From positions 1,054,001-1,118,000 of the forward strand of contig NZ_CP065997.1 of assembly GCF_016127315.1 (NCBI RefSeq): a DNA stretch of 64,000 nt. Reading direction: 5' to 3'. The notes beneath the pieces are model-generated. The model was not told the origin of the DNA and did not search any database. It saw only the letters and a program-made list of their open reading frames with translations. Within the stretch, counting starts at the first letter, position 1. Every line of letters starts with the position of its first letter. Position numbers and translations under genes: made by a program. Below, one piece after another: positions 55,474 to 63,190 of the stretch. Source of the stretch: Achromobacter deleyi. GTDB taxonomy: Bacteria; Pseudomonadota; Gammaproteobacteria; Burkholderiales; Burkholderiaceae_B.

Positions 55474-56385
55474 CTAGACCGCCACCACCGGATGCCGCAG
55501 CGTGCCGATGCCTTCGACGCACGCCACCACCACGTCGCCCGGCCACAGCCACTCCTGCGGCTTGCGGCCCGCGCCCACGCCCTCGGGCGTGCCGGTGGCG
55601 ATGATGTCGCCCGGCTCCAGCGTGATGCCGGCGCTGATGTCCGAGATCAGGAACGGCACCTTGAACAGCATGTGGCGCGTGTTCGAGCCCTGCTTCTTCT
55701 CGCCGTTGACCGTCAGCCACAGGTCCAGCACCTGCGGATCGGGGATCTCGTCGGCCGTGACGATGCAGGGGCCGAACGGCGCGTAGGTGTCCTGGCCCTT
55801 CGAATAGATCCACTGGCCGGCGCGGCGGCAGTCGCGCGCGCTCATGTCCAGCATCACGCTGTAGCCGAACACGTACGACAGCGCATCGGCCTCGGCCACG
55901 CGCGTGGCGCGGCGGCCCATGATCACCGCCAGCTCCACTTCCCAGTCCAGCTGCTGGGTGATCTTGGCGTTGTGCTCGATGGCGTCGCCCGGGCCGATCA
56001 CGGTGGTGGGCGGCTTGGAGAAGATCACCGGCTGCTTGGGCAGGTCGGCCGAGGTGTCGAGCGTGCGGCTCGACTCCGCCACGTGCTCGACGTAGTTCAG
56101 GCCGATGCCGAAGATGTTCTTGCGCGGACGCGGAATCGGCGCCAGCAGCTTGACGTTCTCCTGCGGCAGCGCGGTGCCCACGGGCCAGGCGCCGCGGTAC
56201 GACTCCATCAGCTTCGAGGCTTGCGCCACGGCCACGGGGCCCAGGTCGATGAAGGCCAGCATGTCGTCCGGCAGCGCCACGCCGCCGGCCTGCCCCAGCA
56301 GGGCCAGGTCGATCACATAGCCTTCGGCCAGCGCGCCCAGGCGGGCGGCGGCGGTGGGATGGGCGCGAAAAGTTACCAAGCGCAT
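55474..56385 (-). CDS. Fumarylacetoacetate hydrolase-family enzyme (fumarylpyruvate hydrolase candidate)
   Basis: The 303-residue FAH-fold protein has GIGLNYVEHVAES, VIFSKPPTTVIGPGD, the metal motif DWEVELAVIMGRRA and GTPEGVG. Metal ligands E..E..D are in place. Being next to a gentisate dioxygenase, it most likely cleaves fumaryl- or maleylpyruvate to fumarate/maleate and pyruvate. A maleylpyruvate isomerase is not visible nearby. Confidence 0.83.
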   Translation of the reverse strand: MRLVTFRAHPTAAARLGALAEGYVIDLALLGQAGGVALPDDMLAFIDLGPVAVAQASKLMESYRGAWPVGTALPQENVKLLAPIPRPRKNIFGIGLNYVEHVAESSRTLDTSADLPKQPVIFSKPPTTVIGPGDAIEHNAKITQQLDWEVELAVIMGRRATRVAEADALSYVFGYSVMLDMSARDCRRAGQWIYSKGQDTYAPFGPCIVTADEIPDPQVLDLWLTVNGEKKQGSNTRHMLFKVPFLISDISAGITLEPGDIIATGTPEGVGAGRKPQEWLWPGDVVVACVEGIGTLRHPVVAV

Positions 56386-56476
56386 AGGAACTCCAGGAAA
56401 TTCAAGACGAGTTGAGACAGGCGCCCGGCTTGCGCCGGGCGGCGGATGAAAAATTCAGTGGGGTTGGCGCCAGCCG

Positions 56477-57601
56477 CTAGATCAGTTTCTGGTGGCCGTC
56501 GTTGTCCTTGACCGCTTCTTCGCGGTAGAGCGCCAGCGCGCGCATCACCGGCAGGTCGTTGAAGCAGAACAGGCAGGCGTCATCGTTGGACGACAGGTTG
56601 GCGTGCTCGTGCACGGCCCACGACGGCACACAGAAGATGTCGCGCTCGGTCCAGTCGTAGCGCTTGCCGTCGATGACCGAAAAGCCGCTGCCCTTGGCCA
56701 CCTGGTAGAGGAAGCTGCCGGTGTGGCGGTGCGCCTTGGTGTGCTCGCCCGGACGCAGCAGCTGCATGCTGGCGCCGATGGTCGGCATGACCGGGCCGCC
56801 GGTGGCGGGGTTGACGTATTCCATCAGGATGCCGTCATAGGGGCTGCCCGCCGACACCCGCGCATGGCGGCGCAGCGCTTCGTAGGTGGGCTCCCATTCG
56901 TACTTGAACAGCGGCGAATACGGCTTGGTCCAGCCCGTCGCCTGCGGCCGCAGCGCCGCGCTGCCCCACAGGGCGCTGGTGTCGTCCACCGGGTGCGTCA
57001 CGGTCTGGTTCAGGTCGGGATGCACGGCGTAGAAGCCGGCCTCGAACGCGTTGACCAGCGGAATGTCCAGGCCGTCCTGCCAGATGCAGGTGGTGCCATC
57101 CTCGGCCACGCCGTGTTCGTGCCAGGTGCCGTTGGGCGTGAGCACGAAGTCGTTCGCGCCCAGCGTCATCTTGTGGCCGTCCACCACCGTGAAGGCGCCC
57201 TTGCCTTCCATGATGAAGCGCAGCGCCGAATGCGAGTGCTTGTGCGCCGACGCCAGCTCGCCCGCCCGCATCACCTGCAGGCCCGAATACAGCCAGCCGA
57301 CCGCGGCGGCGACGTCGCGCCGGCCGGGATTGTTCAGGTAGATCACGCGGCGGCCGGCCTCTTCCGGCGACACCAGCTCGGCCGAGCGCAACACATGGCC
57401 GCGCAGTTCCTGGTAGCGCCAGACCACCGGCACCGACGCCGAGCGCGGCGCCCACGGCTCGATCTTGTTGGCCACCGTCCAGAGCGCGCCGGTCTCGAGC
57501 CGCGCCAGCTCCTTGTAATAGGCGATGCGCTCCGGCGAATCCGCCACATTGGCGCGGCCGGCGGTGTCTTCCCGGTAGGCGTCGTACCTGTTCGCTTCCA
57601 T
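56477..57601 (-). CDS. Gentisate 1,2-dioxygenase family protein
   Basis: The 374-residue bicupin protein has the iron-ligand motif HKHSHSALRFIMEGKGAF in cupin 1 and HTKAHRHTGSFLYQVAKG in cupin 2, the arrangement of gentisate dioxygenases. It opens the gentisate ring to maleylpyruvate using O2 and Fe(II). The ATG at 57601 follows AGAGGCAAGGG; a longer upstream frame is in the promoter region. A salicylate or hydroxynaphthoate substrate is a possible variant. Confidence 0.87.
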   Translation of the reverse strand: MEANRYDAYREDTAGRANVADSPERIAYYKELARLETGALWTVANKIEPWAPRSASVPVVWRYQELRGHVLRSAELVSPEEAGRRVIYLNNPGRRDVAAAVGWLYSGLQVMRAGELASAHKHSHSALRFIMEGKGAFTVVDGHKMTLGANDFVLTPNGTWHEHGVAEDGTTCIWQDGLDIPLVNAFEAGFYAVHPDLNQTVTHPVDDTSALWGSAALRPQATGWTKPYSPLFKYEWEPTYEALRRHARVSAGSPYDGILMEYVNPATGGPVMPTIGASMQLLRPGEHTKAHRHTGSFLYQVAKGSGFSVIDGKRYDWTERDIFCVPSWAVHEHANLSSNDDACLFCFNDLPVMRALALYREEAVKDNDGHQKLI

Positions 57602-57808
57602 CCCTTGCCTCTTTTTTATAAAAATCAGAAGATTTTCGAAAATATTAGAGGCGAGCAGGCATTTGGGCAATCTTTGCGCGCTAGGGGTTTTCCTGGGTCG
57701 GCGACCCCGTCCCGAAAATATTTGTGGGACGGCGAAAAACACTGTACAAAAACACAGTGCAACATGCTACATTTCGCTCGCCCGCACAACGTCGTCCAGG
57801 AGACTCCT
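57602..57808. promoter_or_regulatory. Divergent promoter region with repeated elements
   Basis: This 207-bp region separates the dioxygenase gene and the 86-residue gene. It holds a direct repeat CGAAAATATT (57637-57646 and 57713-57722, 76 bp apart), a dyad CACTGT-N8-ACAGTG (57740-57759) and a GGGTC-GGC-GACCC hairpin. These are candidate binding sites for a regulator of one or both genes. Confidence 0.5.
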
Positions 57809-58069
57809 GTGTCCGAAGCCGCTCAAATCGCCCAGACCCACGTCATCCAATACATCGTCATTCCCTACCGCGCCGCCGCCAATGGCGTCGCCCCCGGGGA
57901 AATCCGCCCCGCCAGCAGCGAGTTCGGCGCCATCCGCATCGCCAACTCCATGGCTTCCAAGTTCGCCGGCGTGGCCGCCTACGAGGTCATGATCGACAAG
58001 GAAACCGGCGACATGGAATCGCCGCGCATCCTCGCGCAGATCGGCACCGTGCCTTCGCTCGACGACTGA
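57809..58069 (+). CDS. Conserved hypothetical protein (86 residues)
   Basis: GTG start at 57809 with CCAGGAG 7 nt upstream. The protein (VIQYIVIPYRAAANGVAPGE then FAGVAAYEVMIDKETGDMESPRILAQIGTVP) has no motif I recognise, no signal and no TM segment. It is divergent from the dioxygenase gene. The strong SD and a codon usage like its neighbours support it as real. A porin terminator (58082-58116) starts 13 bp after its stop. Confidence 0.65.
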   Translation: MSEAAQIAQTHVIQYIVIPYRAAANGVAPGEIRPASSEFGAIRIANSMASKFAGVAAYEVMIDKETGDMESPRILAQIGTVPSLDD

Positions 58070-58081
58070 CCTTCGAGCAGA

Positions 58082-58116
58082 AAGCAAAACGCCGCCGGCA
58101 TCTGCATGCCGGCGGC
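58082..58116 (-). terminator. Rho-independent terminator of porin 1
   Basis: On the minus strand, the perfect arms GCCGCCGGC/GCCGGCGGC with an 8-nt centre (ATGCAGAT) are followed by GTTTTGCTTT, at the far end of the 204-nt element. Confidence 0.75.
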
Positions 58117-58285
58117 GCACATGCCGCTTCGGGGGGGCTCATCCCACACAGGGTTGGGGTGAGCGGACTGAGAGTGGAGCTAGGGAGGTGGCCGCTTTTT
58201 TCACGTCTGTGGCCGGGTAAGACGCCCAGTCCGCTCAATGCAACCGCGGCGTCCGGCGACGCGCAACCCGCACGCGCCGCCGGAC
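58082..58285. repeat. Structured non-coding element, copy A, 3' of porin 1
   Basis: This 204-nt element is 3' of porin 1 and is 203 of 204 identical to 59740-59943 (one A/G at 58202 vs the matching base). Long-range stems are visible: GAGCGGACT (58161-58169) with AGTCCGCTC (58228-58236), and GTCCGGCGACGCG (58251-58263) with CGCGCCGCCGGAC (58273-58285). The left end holds the porin terminator. It has no coding content I can support. Confidence 0.7.
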
Positions 58286-58298
58286 AGCGGGTCGCCGC

Positions 58299-59456
58299 TT
58301 AGAAGCGGTGACGCACGCCCACGATACCGACCGTGCTCTTCACACCGTCGATGAACGCGAAGTTCGTGGCATACGAACCCAGCGCGTACAGATTGGTGCG
58401 CTTGGAGAGGTTATAGGTGTAGCCCAGGCTGAAGATGTTCATGGTCGCATCGTCGCCGGTCAGCTTGGTGTTGTTGGCATCGGCACGCTGCCACGAGGCC
58501 AGGATGCTGCCCGCGCCGCCGACCGGAGCCGACAGGCCGACCAGGTACGAATTCGACTTGAAATCCGTCGCAACGATGTTGCTGCCGAAGCTCTTGGCGA
58601 CCGGGCTGCCGCTGCCGAAGGCGTTGAGCGACCGCCCGGTCAACCAGCCGTCGCGCGTCTGGCCGTAGGCCAGCGCCAGCTTGATCACTTCGAAGTCGTA
58701 CGAACCGCCAATGATCCACTGCTTCGGGTTCTGCTCCGTGCCAAGCTGGTTGGCCGGATTCAGCTGGTCGTACGTCAGGGCCACGTTCAGCGGGCCGTTG
58801 ACGTAGCGCAGGCCTGCCGTGATGGCACGGGTGTTGTTGGCGGTACGGAATCCGGTCTGCGATGGGTTGCTCTTGCGCGTGCCATCGGCATTGAACTGGG
58901 CGGCGCCATTCTTGGTGTCATCGGCGCTGAACGAATAACCCAGGCCGAACTGGAAGCCGCTGAACGACGGGGTCTGGTACATGACCATGTTGTCGTGGCG
59001 GACCGTGTTGGCGGCGCTGAAGGCGGTGCCGACGCTGGCCTGGCCGTAGCTGGTGCCGAACGGATTGATCGCGGCGATGTACTTCGAGGCGACGTTGGTC
59101 TGGCGGCCAAATTCCAGCAGGCCCCAGGAATCCCCCTTCAGGCCGACGGTGGCCTGGCGACCGAACAGGCGGCCGCTCTGGCCCGACTGGCCGTTGGCCG
59201 AGTTGAAGCCGCTCTCCAGCGTGAACACGGCGCTCAGGCCGTCGCCCAGGTCTTCGGCGCCACGCAGGCCCCAGCGCGAACCGCTGGACACGCCGTTGGC
59301 CACGCCGACCTTCGATTCCTTGTAGCCGTCGTTACCCTTGATGCGCTGGAAGCCCACGCCGGTGTCGATCAGGCCGTACAGCGTCACCGCGGTTTCAGCC
59401 TGCGCCGCGCCGGACAGCACGGCGAACAGAGCAGTGACGAGCAGAGCTTTTTTCAT
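58299..59456 (-). CDS. Gram-negative OmpC-type porin, copy 1
   Basis: The 385-residue outer-membrane porin has signal MKKALLVTALFAVLSGAAQA and mature start ETAVTLYGLIDTGVGFQR, the Burkholderiales porin opening. SSGSRWGLRGAEDLGDGLSAVF and TYNLSKRTNLYALGSY match the family, and the C-terminus VGVRHRF ends in Phe. It forms a trimeric diffusion channel. GGGAATCTGTA precedes the ATG. It is about 94% identical to the second copy at 59959-61116 (24 differences). Confidence 0.93.
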   Translation of the reverse strand: MKKALLVTALFAVLSGAAQAETAVTLYGLIDTGVGFQRIKGNDGYKESKVGVANGVSSGSRWGLRGAEDLGDGLSAVFTLESGFNSANGQSGQSGRLFGRQATVGLKGDSWGLLEFGRQTNVASKYIAAINPFGTSYGQASVGTAFSAANTVRHDNMVMYQTPSFSGFQFGLGYSFSADDTKNGAAQFNADGTRKSNPSQTGFRTANNTRAITAGLRYVNGPLNVALTYDQLNPANQLGTEQNPKQWIIGGSYDFEVIKLALAYGQTRDGWLTGRSLNAFGSGSPVAKSFGSNIVATDFKSNSYLVGLSAPVGGAGSILASWQRADANNTKLTGDDATMNIFSLGYTYNLSKRTNLYALGSYATNFAFIDGVKSTVGIVGVRHRF

Positions 59457-59739
59457 TACAGATTCCCGTTGATTGACAAGACATGCGCATGCGGATCGGC
59501 ACGCCACACGGGCGGCCATTTCCGCGCATGACTGGAACCGATTCTAGGAACGCTGCAACTCAACCATTTTGAGCGCTATCAGCATTGACCCGGCGCTCGA
59601 CCGAAATCAGACGTATCCGTGTCGGGAAGCCGACAACCGCCCGGACATCGCCCTCGCGCCACGGCCAGTCATCGCAATGTGCCCAGAAAAGCGGCGCCGT
59701 TGATGGCCGCCCAACCGAGCGAAATGGCCTGCGCGCAAC
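59457..59739. other. Non-coding spacer between the porin copies
   Basis: The first ~90 bp is the porin 1 leader and promoter zone (a TAGAAT -10 on the minus strand at 59541-59546). Bases from about 59560 to 59739 are unlike the region before porin 2. I see no credible gene in it. Confidence 0.6.
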
Positions 59740-59774
59740 AAGCAAAACGCCGCCGGCATCTGCATGCCGGCGGC
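59740..59774 (-). terminator. Rho-independent terminator of porin 2
   Basis: The hairpin arms and minus-strand GTTTTGCTT run are identical to the porin 1 terminator, within the copy B element. Confidence 0.75.
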
Positions 59775-59943
59775 GCACATGCCGCTTCGGGGGGGCTCAT
59801 CCCACACAGGGTTGGGGTGAGCGGACTGAGAGTGGAGCTAGGGAGGTGGCCGCTTTTTTCGCGTCTGTGGCCGGGTAAGACGCCCAGTCCGCTCAATGCA
59901 ACCGCGGCGTCCGGCGACGCGCAACCCGCACGCGCCGCCGGAC
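59740..59943. repeat. Structured non-coding element, copy B, 3' of porin 2
   Basis: This is the second copy of the 204-nt element at 58082-58285, with a single base change and the same stems. The two copies then differ by 2 nt in length in the short spacer before the porin stop codon (58286-58298 vs 59944-59958). The element includes the porin 2 terminator (59740-59774). Confidence 0.7.
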
Positions 59944-59958
59944 GAGGCGAATCGCCGC

Positions 59959-61116
59959 TTAGAAGCGGTGACGCACGCCCACGATACCAACGGTGCTCTT
60001 CACACCGTCGATGAACGCGAAGTTCGTGGCATACGAACCCAGCGCGTACAGGTTGGTGCGCTTGGACAGGTTGTAGGTGTAGCCCAGGCTGAAGATGTTC
60101 ATGGTGGCGTCGTCGCCGGTCAGCTTGGTGTTGTTGGCGTCGGCACGCTGCCACGAGGCCAGGATGCTGCCAGCGCCGCCGACCGGGGCCGACAGGCCGA
60201 CCAGGTACGAATTCGACTTGAAATCCGTCGCGACGGTGTTGCTGCCGAAGCTCTTGGCAACCGGGCTGCCGCTGCCAAAGGCATTGAGAGACTGGCCGGT
60301 GAACCAGCCGTCACGCGTCTGGCCGTAGGCCAGTGCCAGTTTGACGACTTCGAAGTCGTACGAACCACCGATGATCCACTGCTTCGGGTTCTGCTCCGTG
60401 CCAAGCTGGTTGGCCGGATTCAGTTGGTCGTACGTCAGGGCCACATTCAGCGGACCGTTGGCGTAGCGCAGACCCACGGTGATGGCGCGGGTGTTGTTGG
60501 CGGTACGGAAGCCGGTTTGCGACGGGTTGCTCTTGCGAGTGCCGTCAGCGTTGAACTGGGCGGCGCCATCCTTGGTATCGTCAGCGCTGAACGAATAGCC
60601 CAGGCCGAACTGGAAGCCGCTGAACGACGGGGTCTGGTACATGACCATGTTGTCGTAGCGGACCGTGTTGGCGGCGCCAAAGGCCGCGCCCACGTTGGCC
60701 TGGCCATAGCTGGCGCCGAACGGATCGATCGCGGCGATGTACTTCGAGGCGACGTTGGTCTGGCGACCGAATTCCAGCAGACCCCACGAATCGCTCTTCA
60801 GGCCGATGGTGGCCTGGCGGCCGAACAGGCGGCTGCTCTGGCCCGACTGGCCGGTGGCCGAGTTGAAGCCGCTTTCGAGCGTGAACACGGCGCTCAGGCC
60901 GTCGCCCAGGTCTTCGGCGCCACGCAGGCCCCAGCGCGAACCGCTGGACACGCCGTTGGCCATGCCGACCTTCGATTCCTTGTAGCCGTCGTTACCCTTG
61001 ATGCGCTGGAAGCCCACGCCGGTGTCGATCAAGCCATACAGCGTCACCGAGGTTTCAGCGTGCGCGACGCCCGACAGGGCGGCGAACAGGGCGGTGACGA
61101 TCAGAGTCTTTTTCAT
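59959..61116 (-). CDS. Gram-negative OmpC-type porin, copy 2
   Basis: The 385-residue porin is a tandem duplicate of the porin at 58299-59456, with the same length and an exact 1,660-bp offset of start and stop codons. It has signal MKKTLIVTALFAALSGVAHA. Amino-acid changes (24) are spread over the first three-quarters; about the last 90 residues are identical, although silent base differences remain there. It probably has the same or similar channel selectivity, and differential regulation is possible because the upstream DNA differs. Confidence 0.93.
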   Translation of the reverse strand: MKKTLIVTALFAALSGVAHAETSVTLYGLIDTGVGFQRIKGNDGYKESKVGMANGVSSGSRWGLRGAEDLGDGLSAVFTLESGFNSATGQSGQSSRLFGRQATIGLKSDSWGLLEFGRQTNVASKYIAAIDPFGASYGQANVGAAFGAANTVRYDNMVMYQTPSFSGFQFGLGYSFSADDTKDGAAQFNADGTRKSNPSQTGFRTANNTRAITVGLRYANGPLNVALTYDQLNPANQLGTEQNPKQWIIGGSYDFEVVKLALAYGQTRDGWFTGQSLNAFGSGSPVAKSFGSNTVATDFKSNSYLVGLSAPVGGAGSILASWQRADANNTKLTGDDATMNIFSLGYTYNLSKRTNLYALGSYATNFAFIDGVKSTVGIVGVRHRF

Positions 61117-61475
61117 TACAGATTCCCGTTGATTGAACAGACATGCGCAAGCGAGTCGGCAAGCAGCACGAGCAGCAACTCGGCACATGACGGGACGAAG
61201 TCTAAAAAAGCTGTATGTCAGTTTTTGAGACATCGCGAAAAACAATGCCCGATTCGCGAATTCAAGCGTTTTTGTGGCGCGAGATGCACACACGACAATG
61301 CATCACGGCATGCGCGCAAGCCTGTCATGCCCGCATGCTATTTAAGAGGAATCACGCAACGACGACAGGCATGCCTCCTTCAATTTCCCAAGGATTTCCA
61401 CCGACTTCGGTATTCGGAAAATCCGAATTATTCAGCGGTTTTCTCGTATTGAACCTCGCAGGCGGCAATGCTGAA
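61117..61475. other. Porin 2 / MFS divergent intergenic region
   Basis: The first ~85 bp resembles the porin 1 leader (TACAGATTCCCGTTGATTGA shared). The remainder is AT-richer than its neighbours (61201-61450). I see no gene in it that I can support; the frame continuing from the MFS gene upstream is Cys/His-rich and looks non-coding. Confidence 0.55.
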
Positions 61476-63059
61476 ATGAGCGCGGCTGGTCACCCGGCCC
61501 CACGCTTACAGGACATCATCTTGCCAACGGCACTCCCCTCCCCCGCCCTTTCCGCGTCCCCATCGCGGGACCGCGCCGTGCTGCTCGTCGCCTCCGCGGG
61601 TTGCGCGATGACGGTGCTGGACGCCAACGTCGTCGGCGTGGTCCTGCCGGCCATTGCCCGCGATTTGAACGCCTCCTTCGCCGACATCGAGTGGGTGATA
61701 AGCGCTTACGTCCTGTGCTTCGCGGCGATGCTGCTGCCTGCCGGCTCGATTGCCGACCGCTATGGCCGCAAGCGCGTGTTCAAGCTGGGCATCCTGGCAT
61801 TCGCCGCGACCTCGCTGTTCTGTGGCCTGGCCCCCTCGGCCACGGTGCTGTACCTGGCGCGGGCGGGCCAGGGCCTGAGCGCCGCCTTTCTCCTGGCTCC
61901 CGCGCTGGCCGTCATCGGCAATGCGTTCCACCAGCCCGAGGCGCGCAACCGGGCCTGGGCCGCTTGGGGCGGCGTGATGGGCCTGACGATGGTGCTGGCG
62001 CCGTTGCTGGGCGGCCTGATCGGCAGCCTGCTGGGCTGGCGCTGGGCCTTCAATATCAACCTGCCGATCTGCGTCATCCTCTATCTGGCGGCTTGCGGCT
62101 GCATCGACGAATCACGCGAGCCGGACAACCGCCCACTGGACACGGTCGGCATCCTGTTCTTCACCGGCTCCATGTTTTCCGCCACCTGGCTGCTGATCGT
62201 GGGGCCGGCCATCGGCTGGCGCAGCCCGGCGGTGGCCATCGTCGCGGTCCTCGGCCTGCTGTGCCTGAGCGCGTTCCTGCGTTCGCAGTCACGCAATCCC
62301 CACCCGCTGGTGGAACTGGGACTGTTCCGCAGCAAGCCGTTCGTCGGCGCCGTCATCGCGATGTTCGCCTACGCCTCGACCGCGCAGGTGATGGCATCGG
62401 TGCTTCCCATGTACCTGCAGAACGCGCGCGGACAGACCGTACTGATGGCGGGCGCCAGCATGCTGCCCTTCGCGCTGGCGATGCTGGTGTTTCCCCACGT
62501 CGGCCGCAGACTGTCGGCGCGCCTGGATTCCCGCGGCGTGCTCAGCATCGGCCTCGCGGTGGTGGCGATCGGCAACCTGCTCATGATCCTGGCGACCCGG
62601 CAGGCCAGCGGCTATCCGCTGATCGGCAGCATGGCCATCCTGGGCATGGGTGGCGGCCTGCTCAACGGCGAGACGCAGAAGGCCATCATGAGCACCCTGC
62701 CCCATGGCCGCTCCGGCATGGCGTCGGGCATCAGCACGACGTCCCGCTTCACCGGCATCCTGCTGGGGTTCTCCGGCTTCGGCGCGGTGCTGGCAAGCAG
62801 CATCCACCACTACGCCGAGGCCGCGACGCAGCGCGCCGGCCTGCACGTGGCCGCCAGCTATTACGACCAGGTCATCGCCGGCGACCTCGACCGGGCAATG
62901 GCGGCTTACTCCCCCGCGGTGGCCGCGGTACTGATGCCCATCGCCCGCGACAGCTACGCCGTCGGCTTCGCCAGCGCCTTCGCCCTGGCGGCGGCCATGG
63001 CCGCGGCTTGCGCGTTGGCGGTCCAGCTGTTGATGCGCGACGCCCGCCCCGCGCGCTGA
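61476..63059 (+). CDS. MFS multidrug exporter (DHA2/EmrB-like, 14 TM)
   Basis: The 527-residue protein has about 14 helices. It keeps DHA2 motifs VLDANVVGVVLPAIARDL (motif D1-like), WVISAYVLCFAAMLLPAGSIADRYGRKRV (motif A) and WAAWGGVMGLTMVLAPLLGGLIG. It is a proton-driven exporter of toxic organics. The start at 61476 (MSAAGHPAPRL) was chosen; AGGCGG is 12 nt upstream. The LysR gene 131 bp downstream may regulate it. Confidence 0.85.
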   Translation: MSAAGHPAPRLQDIILPTALPSPALSASPSRDRAVLLVASAGCAMTVLDANVVGVVLPAIARDLNASFADIEWVISAYVLCFAAMLLPAGSIADRYGRKRVFKLGILAFAATSLFCGLAPSATVLYLARAGQGLSAAFLLAPALAVIGNAFHQPEARNRAWAAWGGVMGLTMVLAPLLGGLIGSLLGWRWAFNINLPICVILYLAACGCIDESREPDNRPLDTVGILFFTGSMFSATWLLIVGPAIGWRSPAVAIVAVLGLLCLSAFLRSQSRNPHPLVELGLFRSKPFVGAVIAMFAYASTAQVMASVLPMYLQNARGQTVLMAGASMLPFALAMLVFPHVGRRLSARLDSRGVLSIGLAVVAIGNLLMILATRQASGYPLIGSMAILGMGGGLLNGETQKAIMSTLPHGRSGMASGISTTSRFTGILLGFSGFGAVLASSIHHYAEAATQRAGLHVAASYYDQVIAGDLDRAMAAYSPAVAAVLMPIARDSYAVGFASAFALAAAMAAACALAVQLLMRDARPAR

Positions 63060-63190
63060 GCGCACGGTGTCGTGCCGTGTGGCTCGGTGTCATGCCCCCT
63101 CGTGCCATGTCGTCGTGCCAGGCCAGGTTGTGCCGGCCCCGGCTGGCGATATGATGGCGTCACTTCCACCAACGCGGCAGGGGCCAGCGC

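Noticed and set aside
59560..59739. A possible small gene between the porins
   Set aside because: The frames found run through the repeat element or lack a ribosome site and any family resemblance.
63060..63130. Degenerate CGTGCC/GTGTC repeats after the MFS gene
   Set aside because: Units are irregular and few; neither a tandem array nor a CRISPR.
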